10,357 nt of DNA, from contig JAIRXY010000293.1 of the NCBI GenBank assembly GCA_031268055.1, positions 1-10,357 of the forward strand, given 5' to 3'. The DNA is from Prevotellaceae bacterium (GTDB lineage: Bacteria > Bacteroidota > Bacteroidia > Bacteroidales > UBA932). Below the pieces are notes generated by a model that had not been told where the DNA came from, did not search any database, and worked only from the letters and a program-made list of their open reading frames with translations. Shown in pieces: positions 1-6,247 of this stretch; within the stretch, counting starts at the first letter, position 1, and every line of letters begins with the position of its first letter. Both the position numbers and the translations under genes were made by a program.

Positions 1-247
1 GGACGAAGTTATGCTGCATGCGGGTAGCTTTGTGCAGCGCAGAGAGGCGGCGCTGCCTAATGTCGACAAGCTAAGATTTTGTCCACAGATTTACGCAGGC
101 TTTTGTCCGCTGGCGTGGAGTTGTCGTTTGTGGCATTTTATTGAGGAAAAAGAGGCGCACCTATTGAGATTGCTACAGCCACATTTTTCAACAAAAATAT
201 TTCGAAGTTCTGCCGCCAGCATGTGTACTTTGAGCCCTCCCTTTTTC
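1..247. other. Unassigned left flank, no gene recognised
   Basis: No reading frame here gives a protein I recognise. The longest plus-strand frame (11-301) runs straight into the IS1-like end and has an unconvincing composition. A short minus-strand frame that leaves the window at position 1 could be the start of a neighbouring gene, but too little is visible to judge. Confidence 0.4.
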
Positions 248-474
248 GGTAATGTATCAAATTCGCTGAAAATTATTATCTATGCAGAAAAAACCTCATG
301 AAACATTATCAACTAATAACTTGTCCTTTTTGCAATAATGATAACGTGGTTAAAAATGGACACAATCCTAATGGTGGGCATAGATGGCATTGTAACTGCT
401 GTAAAAAAAGTTTTCAGTTGGCCTATACAACATTCAGCTGCAAAAGTAGCAAAATTTGCGAAATATGCAAGCAT
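248..474 (+). mobile_element. Truncated left end of an IS1-family insertion sequence
   Basis: The segment begins with GGTAATG at 248, which resembles the terminal inverted repeat of IS1-family elements (they begin GGT). About 50 bp later comes an ATG opening an InsA-like zinc-ribbon frame. This is the expected spacing from IS1 left end to first ORF. There is no right-hand repeat, no helix-turn-helix half of InsA and no InsB catalytic part. Recognisable IS content stops before the poly-A/terminator at 475-502, so the element is a remnant. The right boundary is approximate. The terminal-repeat assignment is from memory of the family, not from alignment. Confidence 0.55.
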
Positions 475-516
475 AAAAAAAGGCCCCACGTTGCTGTGAG
501 GCTTGATTCTGCTTAA
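298..516 (+). pseudogene. IS1 transposase InsA-like N-terminal fragment
   Basis: The 72-residue frame opens with an IS1 InsA-type zinc ribbon. It has CPFC at residues 9-12, VVKNG at 18-22, a GGHRWHC segment, then CNCC and the KSFQLAYT stretch at about 32-44. In intact IS1 this is followed by a helix-turn-helix and, by frameshift, the InsB DDE domain. Here similarity fades after about residue 45. The frame then reads through the tRNA-His terminator hairpin and ends at 516, so its last 15 or so residues are not transposase. A third Cys pair (CEIC, about residues 53-56) lies in the degenerate part. It is most likely non-functional. Autonomous use as a small DNA-binding protein cannot be excluded but nothing supports it. 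Confidence 0.6.
475..502 (-). terminator. Intrinsic terminator of tRNA-His
   Basis: Read on the minus strand, a 7-bp stem GCCTCAC/GTGGGGC (one G-T pair) with a 6-base loop is followed by C and seven T residues (475-481 on plus are all A). It lies 25 bp past the tRNA 3' end in the correct orientation. The hairpin arms are 496-502 and 483-489. Confidence 0.8.
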
Positions 517-527
517 TTTTATTGGGG

Positions 528-602
528 GGTGGAAGATGGGGCTCGAACCCACGACCCTCAGAACCACAATCTGATGCTCTAACCAACTGAGCTACATCCA
601 CC
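528..602 (-). tRNA. tRNA-His (anticodon GTG)
   Basis: The minus strand folds as a cloverleaf. The D-arm is GCTC/GAGC. The anticodon stem is TCAGA/TCTGA around loop TTGTGGT, with anticodon GTG. The T-arm is GTGGG/CCCAT with loop TTCGAGC. The acceptor has eight pairs counting the extra G at -1 (position 602) opposite C73 (position 528), the histidine identity pair. One acceptor position is a T-T opposition (T6:T67). CCA is not templated: a run of C follows C73, so CCA would be added by the nucleotidyltransferase, as is usual in this phylum. The gene has its own promoter and terminator, so it is a monocistronic unit. Confidence 0.93.
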
Positions 603-620
603 ATAGGTAAAACGAGGGTG

Positions 621-652
621 CAAAGGTAAGTATTTTGAGATAAAAAACCAAA
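621..652 (-). promoter_or_regulatory. Bacteroidota-type promoter for tRNA-His
   Basis: On the minus strand TTTG (649-652) is separated by exactly 20 bases from TACCTTTG (621-628). This matches the TTTG-N19-21-TAnnTTTG pattern recognised by the Bacteroidota primary sigma factor. Transcription would start near 614, about a dozen bases before the mature tRNA 5' end. Confidence 0.75.
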
Positions 653-668
653 TTTTTTTTTACCTTTG
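634..668 (+). promoter_or_regulatory. Probable promoter for the flavin reductase gene
   Basis: TACCTTTG at 661-668 is a perfect -7 element on the plus strand. The nearest upstream TTTG (634-637) is 23 bases away, slightly long. It interleaves with the tRNA-His promoter on the opposite strand, so the two may compete for polymerase. The predicted 5' leader to the ATG at 784 is about 110 bases. Confidence 0.5.
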
Positions 669-783
669 TGCTTCGTAAAAATACATCATTCATAAACTCA
701 CAAGTAATAATGAAGTAACTTTTGATTGTTACGGTGTTTAATTGAATGGCTGGCAGCATGCCAACCCACAAAAAAAAGAAAAA

Positions 784-1320
784 ATGAGCAAATTTAGAGC
801 ATCTTCTTTTTTTGACAAGGATAAAAAAAGTTCGCCGGCGCTAATCACAAGCGGCTTCTTGTTAGCAGTTGGCGACAAGGCCTCTCTCAACGCTACAACG
901 GCAGCGTGGGGAGCCATAGGTCACTTTTGGGAGCGCAACGTGATTTTTGCCTTTGTGAGTCCGCAGGCGCAGCGCCACATACTTCAGCTTCTTCGGCGCG
1001 AAAAGTTTTTTTCAGTCTCCTTCTTACCAGAGGAGCATAAGCGTATGCTCACCGTTTATGATGTCCTCACGGGGCGCGGCGCCGATAAGATAAAGAAGAT
1101 AAACCCTACGCCCGTAAAATTGTCCAACGGTGTAATTACTTTTCTGCAAGCATCGAGGGTGGTGGTATGTAACACGCTACACACCGAAGACTTTATTGAC
1201 CCTACTAACTTTATAGATGATGATGATTTTGCCGGCGTAAACATACCCAGCGATATTTACCGTAGAAAAGAGCTTTACCACATGTTTATAGGCGAATTTG
1301 TAGACCTGCTTGGAAAGTAG
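784..1320 (+). CDS. Flavin reductase-like (flavoredoxin-type) FMN-binding protein
   Basis: This 178-residue protein matches the flavin reductase-like split-barrel family, cytosolic FMN-binding proteins that reduce flavin or carry electrons. Visible hallmarks are PALITSG near the N-terminus, LNATTAAWG (FMN-binding region; family version is often NxMTAxW), the NVIFAFVSPQ strand, FFSVSFLPEE, the VLTGRGADKIKK segment and a C-terminal YHMFIGEFVDLL. Length is typical (about 170-190). I chose the ATG at 784 because homology begins just after it. An in-frame ATG at 742 would add 14 residues with no family resemblance. No clear ribosome binding site is seen, only an A-rich stretch. The next gene starts 55 bp downstream on the same strand, so co-transcription is plausible. 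The physiological electron partner cannot be deduced. Confidence 0.85.
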   Translation: MSKFRASSFFDKDKKSSPALITSGFLLAVGDKASLNATTAAWGAIGHFWERNVIFAFVSPQAQRHILQLLRREKFFSVSFLPEEHKRMLTVYDVLTGRGADKIKKINPTPVKLSNGVITFLQASRVVVCNTLHTEDFIDPTNFIDDDDFAGVNIPSDIYRRKELYHMFIGEFVDLLGK

Positions 1321-1375
1321 ATGCAGCTCAATAAATCATTAAATACTCATTATTAATTAACTAATTTTCAGAATT

Positions 1376-2131
1376 ATGTCTTTATTCAACTCATCAAGCC
1401 CAGCGCTTAACGATAAAGTATTTGAGGCCGCGCGTAGCGCCTCGCTGACCACAGACTCTGTAATGACGGTGCGCGGCGCCATTCACAAAACGCTGCTGCT
1501 GCTGCTGCTTGCCGTGCTTGGCGCTAGCTACACGTGGCAAATGTTTGCAAGCGCCGCTAACCCCACCGCTGCGGTAACGCCTTACATGGTTGGCGGGCTG
1601 GTTGGCGGGCTGGTGTTTTCGCTCATCGCCATTTTTCGTCCGCGCAGCTCTACCTGGGCAGCGCCCCTGTACGCTGTGTGCGAAGGCCTGTGCCTTGGCG
1701 CGCTGTCGGCCATGTTCGACGCGCAAACCAACGGCATTGTGCTGCAGGCGGTGGGGCTTTCGGTAGGCGTGCTGTTTTTGATGCTGGTGCTGTACCGCAC
1801 GGGCGCCATCAAGGTAACCGACAAGCTGCGCGGCGGCATTATCATTGCCACCGGCGCTATTGCGCTCTTTTCCGTCGTCACGTGGATAGTGGGCATGTTT
1901 ACCTCGGTAACGTTCATGTACGACGCCTCGCCGCTGAGCATTGGCATTAGCGTATTTGTGGTGATTATTGCAGCGCTCAACTTCCTGATGGATTTTGACT
2001 TTATTGACCGCGGAGCGCAAATGTCCCTGCCTAAGTACATGGAGTGGTACGGCGCATTTGGCCTTATGCTAACGCTGGTGTGGCTATACTTGGAAATGCT
2101 GAGGCTGCTCAGCAAGCTCAACAAAAGGTAG
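1376..2131 (+). CDS. Bax inhibitor-1/YccA family membrane protein
   Basis: This 251-residue, very hydrophobic protein has about seven transmembrane segments (roughly residues 37-58, 68-87, 96-114, 120-140, 153-174, 186-204 and 221-243), preceded by a polar N-terminal tail of about 35 residues. Family signatures are PLYAVCEGLCLGALS (95-110; conserved Glu103), LNFLMDFDFIDRGA (201-214; acidic cluster Asp206/Asp208/Asp211) and EWYGAFGLMLTLVWLYLEMLRLL near the C-terminus. Characterised relatives such as YetJ are pH-dependent calcium leak channels using an Asp pair. That activity is inferred here, not shown. It resembles the longer-tailed bacterial branch of the superfamily. It follows the flavin reductase gene by 55 bp with no evident promoter between them. 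Confidence 0.9.
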   Translation: MSLFNSSSPALNDKVFEAARSASLTTDSVMTVRGAIHKTLLLLLLAVLGASYTWQMFASAANPTAAVTPYMVGGLVGGLVFSLIAIFRPRSSTWAAPLYAVCEGLCLGALSAMFDAQTNGIVLQAVGLSVGVLFLMLVLYRTGAIKVTDKLRGGIIIATGAIALFSVVTWIVGMFTSVTFMYDASPLSIGISVFVVIIAALNFLMDFDFIDRGAQMSLPKYMEWYGAFGLMLTLVWLYLEMLRLLSKLNKR

Positions 2132-2132
2132 C

Positions 2133-2157
2133 GGGAGACGACCATCCCCTATTTTTT
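2133..2157 (+). terminator. Weak candidate terminator after the BI-1 gene
   Basis: A short GGGA/TCCC stem (2133-2136 with 2145-2148) is followed by CTATTTTTT. The stem is only 4 bp, so the call is tentative, but a T-tract directly after a stop codon and upstream of a new promoter is the expected place. Confidence 0.3.
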
Positions 2158-2173
2158 CACCGAAGAAATTCGG

Positions 2174-2200
2174 TTGCTTATCGAAAAATATCCTACTTTG
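2174..2200 (+). promoter_or_regulatory. Candidate promoter for the metallophosphoesterase gene
   Basis: TTG (2174-2176), 17 bases, then TACTTTG (2194-2200) approximates the Bacteroidota consensus with one base missing in the -7 element. A perfect 6-bp hairpin with a GAAA loop (ACCGAA/TTCGGT, 2159-2174) touches its upstream edge. It lies about 80 bp before the next start codon. Confidence 0.45.
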
Positions 2201-2284
2201 GTAGAATTATCCTGCTGCGGTACACAATTTTTGCCGAACATTGAGGTTTATTTTATGAAGATAATAATCAAATAGAGAAGTAAA

Positions 2285-3520
2285 ATGAATCACAGCGTAA
2301 ATCTATTCATGCCGTTTTTGCTCATTGCTACGGTACTGCTACTGAATTTGTATGCCTACCAGTCGTTGCGCACGCTTTCTGCCCCCACATACCTGCGCGT
2401 AGCGTACTGGATAGTGATAAGCTTGAGCATTGTTGTGCCGATGGCCACGCTCCTGATTGTTTTCAAATCAGGCGAAATGACGAACGTAGGCGGGTGGGCG
2501 CTAAGCACGCTAATGATATTTTTTGCACCGGTGGTAGCAATGGTAGCGCTGCTGCTGCTGGAAGATGCGTACCGCTTGGTTATGCTGGCGGTACGCTACG
2601 GCCTGCACGCGTCGCCGATTGCTTTGCCTCGGGCAAAGTGGGTAGGCGTTGTGGCGTTAGCTGCGGGAGGCGTGGCGCTGATGGCCATGCTGCACGGCGT
2701 TATGTGGGGCAAGTACGATTACCGCGTAAAAGAGCAGGTGGTGTACTTCCGCGATTTGCCGCAAGCTTTTGACGGGTTTCGTATTTTGCAGCTCTCCGAT
2801 TTTCATGCGGGTAGCTTCTCGTCGCCAAAGGATGTGCAGCGGGGTATTGATTTGGCTAACGCCCAGCACGCCGACCTGTTCATTTTTTCGGGCGATATGG
2901 TCAACAATTTTGCCGACGAGCTGCGCCCTTGGGCTTCGTACATTGCAAAGGTAAAAGCGCCGTATGGGCAACTTGCCGTGCTGGGCAACCACGACTATGG
3001 CGACTACTACAAGTGGAAAACCGCCGAGGCAAAGGCGGCCAACTTGCAATCGCTGGTTGAGCAGGAGCGCGCTATTGGGCTGCGGATGCTGCTGGACGAA
3101 AATGTAGCCATAGAGAAAGACGGGCAAAAGATAGTAGTGGCAGGCGTACAAAACATTGGCATGTACTCCCACTTTGTTGCATACGGCAACCTAAAGAAAG
3201 CGCTTGAGGGCGCAGATTCGGGCGCGTTCAAGATACTTGTTTCGCACGACCCGTCGCACTGGGACAAAGAGGTGAGCGACTACCCCGAAAAAATTCATCT
3301 CACCTTATCGGGTCACACGCACGGCTTTCAGTTTGGGGTAGAAACGCCGCTGTTCAAGTGGAGCCCCGTGCAGTGGATTTATCCGCACTGGGCAGGCTTG
3401 TACGAGAAAAACGAGCGCTACCTCTACGTCAACCGTGGCTTTGGCTTCATTCCATTCTTTATGGGGCGCGTAGGAATTATGCCGGAAATAACCGTGATAG
3501 AGCTAAGGACTCAGGATTGA
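2285..3520 (+). CDS. Membrane-anchored calcineurin-like metallophosphoesterase
   Basis: 411 residues. The N-terminal 142 form about four transmembrane helices (roughly 8-25, 38-60, 72-100 and 119-140). The rest is a calcineurin-like phosphoesterase domain with all metal motifs intact: SDFH (Asp172, His174), GDMVNN (Asp204), GNHD (Asn235, His236), the VSHDPSHW His321 and GHTHG (His344, His346). These ligate the two metal ions that activate water for phosphoester hydrolysis. The overall plan resembles the YkuE/YaeI group, some of which act on lipid-linked substrates such as UDP-diacylglucosamine or lipid phosphates. The actual substrate is not determinable here. The helix arrangement suggests a membrane-proximal catalytic domain. 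Its stop codon lies 14 bp from that of the convergent kinase gene. Confidence 0.9.
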   Translation: MNHSVNLFMPFLLIATVLLLNLYAYQSLRTLSAPTYLRVAYWIVISLSIVVPMATLLIVFKSGEMTNVGGWALSTLMIFFAPVVAMVALLLLEDAYRLVMLAVRYGLHASPIALPRAKWVGVVALAAGGVALMAMLHGVMWGKYDYRVKEQVVYFRDLPQAFDGFRILQLSDFHAGSFSSPKDVQRGIDLANAQHADLFIFSGDMVNNFADELRPWASYIAKVKAPYGQLAVLGNHDYGDYYKWKTAEAKAANLQSLVEQERAIGLRMLLDENVAIEKDGQKIVVAGVQNIGMYSHFVAYGNLKKALEGADSGAFKILVSHDPSHWDKEVSDYPEKIHLTLSGHTHGFQFGVETPLFKWSPVQWIYPHWAGLYEKNERYLYVNRGFGFIPFFMGRVGIMPEITVIELRTQD

Positions 3521-3534
3521 GCAACTTAGAAAAT

Positions 3535-4155
3535 TCAGGATTTTTTCTCAACGATTGCCTTTATCATCTCCACGGTATTGTCAACGCCCAGCAGCGATAC
3601 GTCGATGGAAACGTGGTACGACGACGACATTCCCCACTCCTTGTCGGTGTAGTATTTGTAGTAGGTAGCCCGCGATTTATCGGCTTTCTTCATCATTTCT
3701 TTTGCCTCGCTTTCGCTTATGTGGCAACGCTCAACGATATTTTTGATGCGGTTTTCGGGCTTGTTGTGGATAAAAAAGCTTACCAAATCGGGGTTGTCGC
3801 GCAGCACGTAGTCGGCGCAACGCCCTACCAGCACGCACGGCTCGCCCTTGTCCACGATGCTCCTGATGGCGTTGCTTTGGAGCAAAAACAGCCGCTCGTT
3901 GGACAGTATGTCCGGGTAAGGCGCATAGATACCCACGCTTGGTAGCCCTACCGAAAAAACGTACTGTAATCCGCTGGACGCTCTTTCATCGGCTTTTTCA
4001 AATACTTCGCCGCACAGCCCGCTCTCCTTGGCGGCCTCCGCAAGCAGCTCTTTGTCGTAGCAAGCAATGCCGAAGTCTTTGGAGAGCTTTTGCCCTATAA
4101 GGTGTCCTCCGCTGCCAAACTGTCGGCCTATGGTGATGATGATTCGTTTCTTCAT
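3535..4155 (-). CDS. Cytidylate kinase-like family protein (Cytidylate_kin2 type)
   Basis: 206 residues of P-loop NMP-kinase fold. The Walker A variant GRQFGSGG (10-17) is the signature of the Cytidylate_kin2 family (PF13189). It is followed by YDKELLAEAAKESG (33-46), the substrate-side segment VLVGRCADYVL (108-118) and a lid-like stretch KADKSRATYYKYYTDKEWG (157-175) with Lys157, Lys160 and Arg162 positioned to contact phosphates. The C-terminal YHVSIDVSLLG (180-190) is also typical. These proteins are paralogues of CMP kinase widespread in Bacteroidota and Clostridia, with poorly known substrates, so a nucleotide substrate is plausible but not proven. It is probably not the essential Cmk. 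It is transcribed toward the metallophosphoesterase, with a likely promoter far upstream at 4416-4444. Confidence 0.85.
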   Translation of the reverse strand: MKKRIIITIGRQFGSGGHLIGQKLSKDFGIACYDKELLAEAAKESGLCGEVFEKADERASSGLQYVFSVGLPSVGIYAPYPDILSNERLFLLQSNAIRSIVDKGEPCVLVGRCADYVLRDNPDLVSFFIHNKPENRIKNIVERCHISESEAKEMMKKADKSRATYYKYYTDKEWGMSSSYHVSIDVSLLGVDNTVEMIKAIVEKKS

Positions 4156-4259
4156 GTTGCTATCTTGAATTTTTGATGGTGATTAAAAAAATATACGTTT
4201 GTAAATAGCTGGCAATCTTGGATTACGCTCTTTCAGGTCTTGGCGGCTAATTCTTGCTC

Positions 4260-4353
4260 TGTCCGTAGGGTGTTGCCCTACGAAAACGGATACCCCACCA
4301 AACCCAAGCCCAGCAAGGGCGCAATCCAGACGACGAACTTTTTTTGTCGGACA
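4260..4353. repeat. Hairpin element, REP-like
   Basis: A perfect 7-bp stem CGTAGGG/CCCTACG (4264-4270 and 4276-4282, loop TGTTG) is followed by a second small stem GCCC/GGGC (4308-4311 and 4317-4320, loop AGCAA). The block is bounded by TGTCCG (4260-4265) and CGGACA (4348-4353), an inverted pair. The first hairpin with its TGTTG loop resembles dispersed palindromic sequences I recall from Bacteroidota intergenic regions. It has no T-tract, so it is not an intrinsic terminator. It would lie in the 5' leader of the kinase transcript if that starts near 4408. Confidence 0.45.
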
Positions 4354-4415
4354 ATAGTAAATAAATTTGTATTTCCGTCAACGCAAATCAAATTTACTCT
4401 CCACTGCTCCGGCTG

Positions 4416-4444
4416 CAAAGTACAAAAATAAAGAAAAGTGACAA
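4416..4444 (-). promoter_or_regulatory. Promoter candidate for the cytidylate kinase-like gene
   Basis: On the minus strand TTG (4442-4444), 19 bases, then TACTTTG (4416-4422) forms a near-consensus Bacteroidota promoter. A start near 4408 would give a leader of about 250 bases crossing the hairpin element at 4260-4353. Confidence 0.5.
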
Positions 4445-4469
4445 GAAATCGCACGGGAAGCAAAATTAA

Positions 4470-4500
4470 TTGCACCCTCTCGGTTTTTTTCCTACTTTTG
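4470..4500 (+). promoter_or_regulatory. Promoter for rbfA
   Basis: TTG (4470-4472), 20 bases, then TACTTTTG (4493-4500), a full match to TAnnTTTG. Transcription would begin around 4507, about 35 bases before the chosen rbfA ATG. This also argues against the longer in-frame start at 4470, which would lie upstream of the transcription start. Confidence 0.7.
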
Positions 4501-4541
4501 CTTTTTTACTTCAGCAACTCAACAGCTCAAATTATCAAGGT

Positions 4542-4886
4542 ATGGCAACAACTCGACAGCTCAAAGTAGGACGACAGCTACAAAAAGATATAAGCGAAAT
4601 TATTCAGCGTCAGGGAATGGCGATGTACGGTGGTGCGCTAATTACCGTTATGGGAGTAGAAGTTAGCCCCGATTTAGGCTTCGCTAAGGTGGCGCTCAGC
4701 ATTTTTCCTTCGGAAAAAACTGCCGAGGCTAAGGCTGCGCTTAACGAAAAGCATATTCGCACAGCGCTGGCTAAGCGCGTGAAAAACCAGCTGCGCATAG
4801 TTCCGGAGTTGGCGTTCTCTATCGACACCTCGTTGGACTACGTGGAGCATATTGAGCAGCTGCTTAAAGATTCAAAAAATTCATGA
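4542..4886 (+). CDS. rbfA: Ribosome-binding factor A
   Basis: 114 residues, the usual RbfA length, with a type II KH-like fold that binds the 30S subunit near helix 1 of 16S rRNA during late maturation. Visible family features are the N-terminal TTRQLKVGRQLQKDISEIIQ helix, GALITVMGVEVSPDLGFAKVALSIFP (central strands; the V(x)VSPDL motif is diagnostic) and the C-terminal helix LAKRVKNQLRIVPELAFSIDTSLDYVEHIEQLL, where R..P.L.F..D.S.DY..HI is conserved. The start at 4542 is preferred over the frame's first ATG because of the promoter position and because MATTRQ is where homology begins. It stands apart from nusA and infB and faces the LolE-type permease. Confidence 0.92.
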   Translation: MATTRQLKVGRQLQKDISEIIQRQGMAMYGGALITVMGVEVSPDLGFAKVALSIFPSEKTAEAKAALNEKHIRTALAKRVKNQLRIVPELAFSIDTSLDYVEHIEQLLKDSKNS

Positions 4887-4888
4887 TT

Positions 4889-4940
4889 TGGCCTCCCGCT
4901 CCTGCTTCAGAGGAGGCAGGGTGGGGGCGGGGACGCGCGC
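4889..4940. repeat. GC-rich imperfect palindromic spacer between convergent genes
   Basis: The 58-bp gap between the rbfA and permease stop codons is markedly C-then-G rich. CTCCT (4902-4906) can pair with AGGAG (4911-4915), and CCTGC with GCAGG offers a competing fold. A G-rich run (GGGTGGGGGCGGGG) follows. It resembles the C/G-rich palindromic intergenic repeats common at the 3' ends of Bacteroidota genes. It may act as a bidirectional transcript end, but no T-tract is present. Confidence 0.35.
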
Positions 4941-4944
4941 TTTC

Positions 4945-6171
4945 CTACCCGCGATTGCGATTTTTGCTTAGCAAATACCGCACTGGAATATTGGCAGCGG
5001 CGTATCCAATGAGCATCACGGTGGCCAGCACGAGCGCAATGTCGGTGGGGCTAACCTCAACGGGGTAGGCGTCGACCACAAAGTTGCCGCTCAGCTTGAT
5101 GAGCTTGAGGTGTATCTGCGCGTAGCACGCCGCAAGCCCCAGCGCTACGCCGGCGGCGCAGCCCAGAAAGGAAATCATCACGCCCTCCGAGATAAAAATA
5201 CGGCGCACCAAGCTATCCTGCGCTCCAAGGCTGTGCAAGATTTTTATGTCTTTCTTTTTCTCAATGATGAGCATGGTGAGCGACCCGATGGAGTTGAACG
5301 AGGCCACCAGCAGCACAAAGGTGAGGATAAAAAATATAGCCCACTTTTCGCCCTGCATCATGCGAAAAAGCACTTCATTTTGCTCCTCGCGCGTCTGCAC
5401 TTTCAGCTGGCTGCCCAAGATTTTTTGCACCTCTTTCTTCACGCTTTTAGTGTTGGCGTTAGGGTTCAGGTAGAGCTCCACGCTCGACACCTCCCGCTCG
5501 TAGCCAAGCAAGCGCTGCACCACGTCCAACGGCGCAAGCACGTATCGGGAATCGGAGTCCATCTCAATAGAAAAAATTCCCGCCGGCTTTAGATACTCGT
5601 AGGTAAAAGCCTCGCTTGGGTTGATGGACTGCAGGCGCAGCCCTCGCTTTGGAAAGTACACCCACAGCATGTCGAAAAAGCTGGGGCGCAAGTTGAGCGT
5701 TCCGGCAATCACCTTGCCCACAATGGCCATGTCCACGTCGCCTTTCCTGATAGCGGCTTCACCCTCGACAATGCTTCCGGCAAGGCCGGAGCGTCGCAAA
5801 AATGTTTCGTCCACGCCGCGCACGGTGGCCAAGTGCTGGCGGTCGCGATACCTGAGCGCGGCGTTCTCCTCCAGCGCTTCGGAGTAAAACGCCACCCCCT
5901 CTACGCTCTTAACGCTGCTGAAATCAAACTGCCGAACGTCAAAAACTTTACCCTCTACGGCGGTAATTTTGAGGTCGGGCGAGAGGGTGTTGTAGAGCGA
6001 TGTGATGAGGCTGTCAAGCCCGTTGTAGACCGATAGCGCTACCACCAGCGCAAACACGCCTACCGCCACGCCCACCGCGCTCACCAGCGATATAATGTTG
6101 ATGGCGTTGTGCGATTTTTTGGCAAACAGATACCTACGGGCAATGAAAAATGCTGGTTTCACAAGCTTCAA
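4945..6171 (-). CDS. LolC/LolE-type ABC transporter permease (FtsX family)
   Basis: 408 residues with the architecture of lipoprotein-releasing permeases. A cytoplasmic start (FFIARRYLFAKKSHNAINIIS) leads to a first transmembrane helix at about 26-50 (ending VVALSVYNGLD). A large periplasmic MacB/PCD-type domain (about 52-270) follows. The FtsX domain has three helices (about 279-303, 328-350 and 376-396) and the cytoplasmic IIEKKKDIKILHSLGA loop (302-316), where LolD-type ATPases dock. In Gram-negatives the complex extracts lipoproteins from the inner membrane for delivery to LolA. No ATPase gene lies alongside, so it must use one encoded elsewhere. It starts 76 bp after sufS on the same strand and may share its transcript. 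I do not choose between lolC and lolE because Bacteroidota often carry homodimeric versions. Confidence 0.88.
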   Translation of the reverse strand: MKLVKPAFFIARRYLFAKKSHNAINIISLVSAVGVAVGVFALVVALSVYNGLDSLITSLYNTLSPDLKITAVEGKVFDVRQFDFSSVKSVEGVAFYSEALEENAALRYRDRQHLATVRGVDETFLRRSGLAGSIVEGEAAIRKGDVDMAIVGKVIAGTLNLRPSFFDMLWVYFPKRGLRLQSINPSEAFTYEYLKPAGIFSIEMDSDSRYVLAPLDVVQRLLGYEREVSSVELYLNPNANTKSVKKEVQKILGSQLKVQTREEQNEVLFRMMQGEKWAIFFILTFVLLVASFNSIGSLTMLIIEKKKDIKILHSLGAQDSLVRRIFISEGVMISFLGCAAGVALGLAACYAQIHLKLIKLSGNFVVDAYPVEVSPTDIALVLATVMLIGYAAANIPVRYLLSKNRNRG

Positions 6172-6247
6172 AAAAAAATCATCAATTTCAAATTCTGTAC
6201 AGGATACGGAAAAATAGGTAGGGGGTGCGCAGCCGCGCGCCTTTACC

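Noticed and set aside
11..301. 96-codon plus-strand frame at the left edge
   Set aside because: Crosses the IS1-like terminal end, with no recognisable sequence or upstream signal.
1394..2020. 208-codon minus-strand open frame opposite the BI-1 gene
   Set aside because: Gln/His/Arg-rich shadow of a leucine- and alanine-rich membrane protein, with no domain and no start signal.
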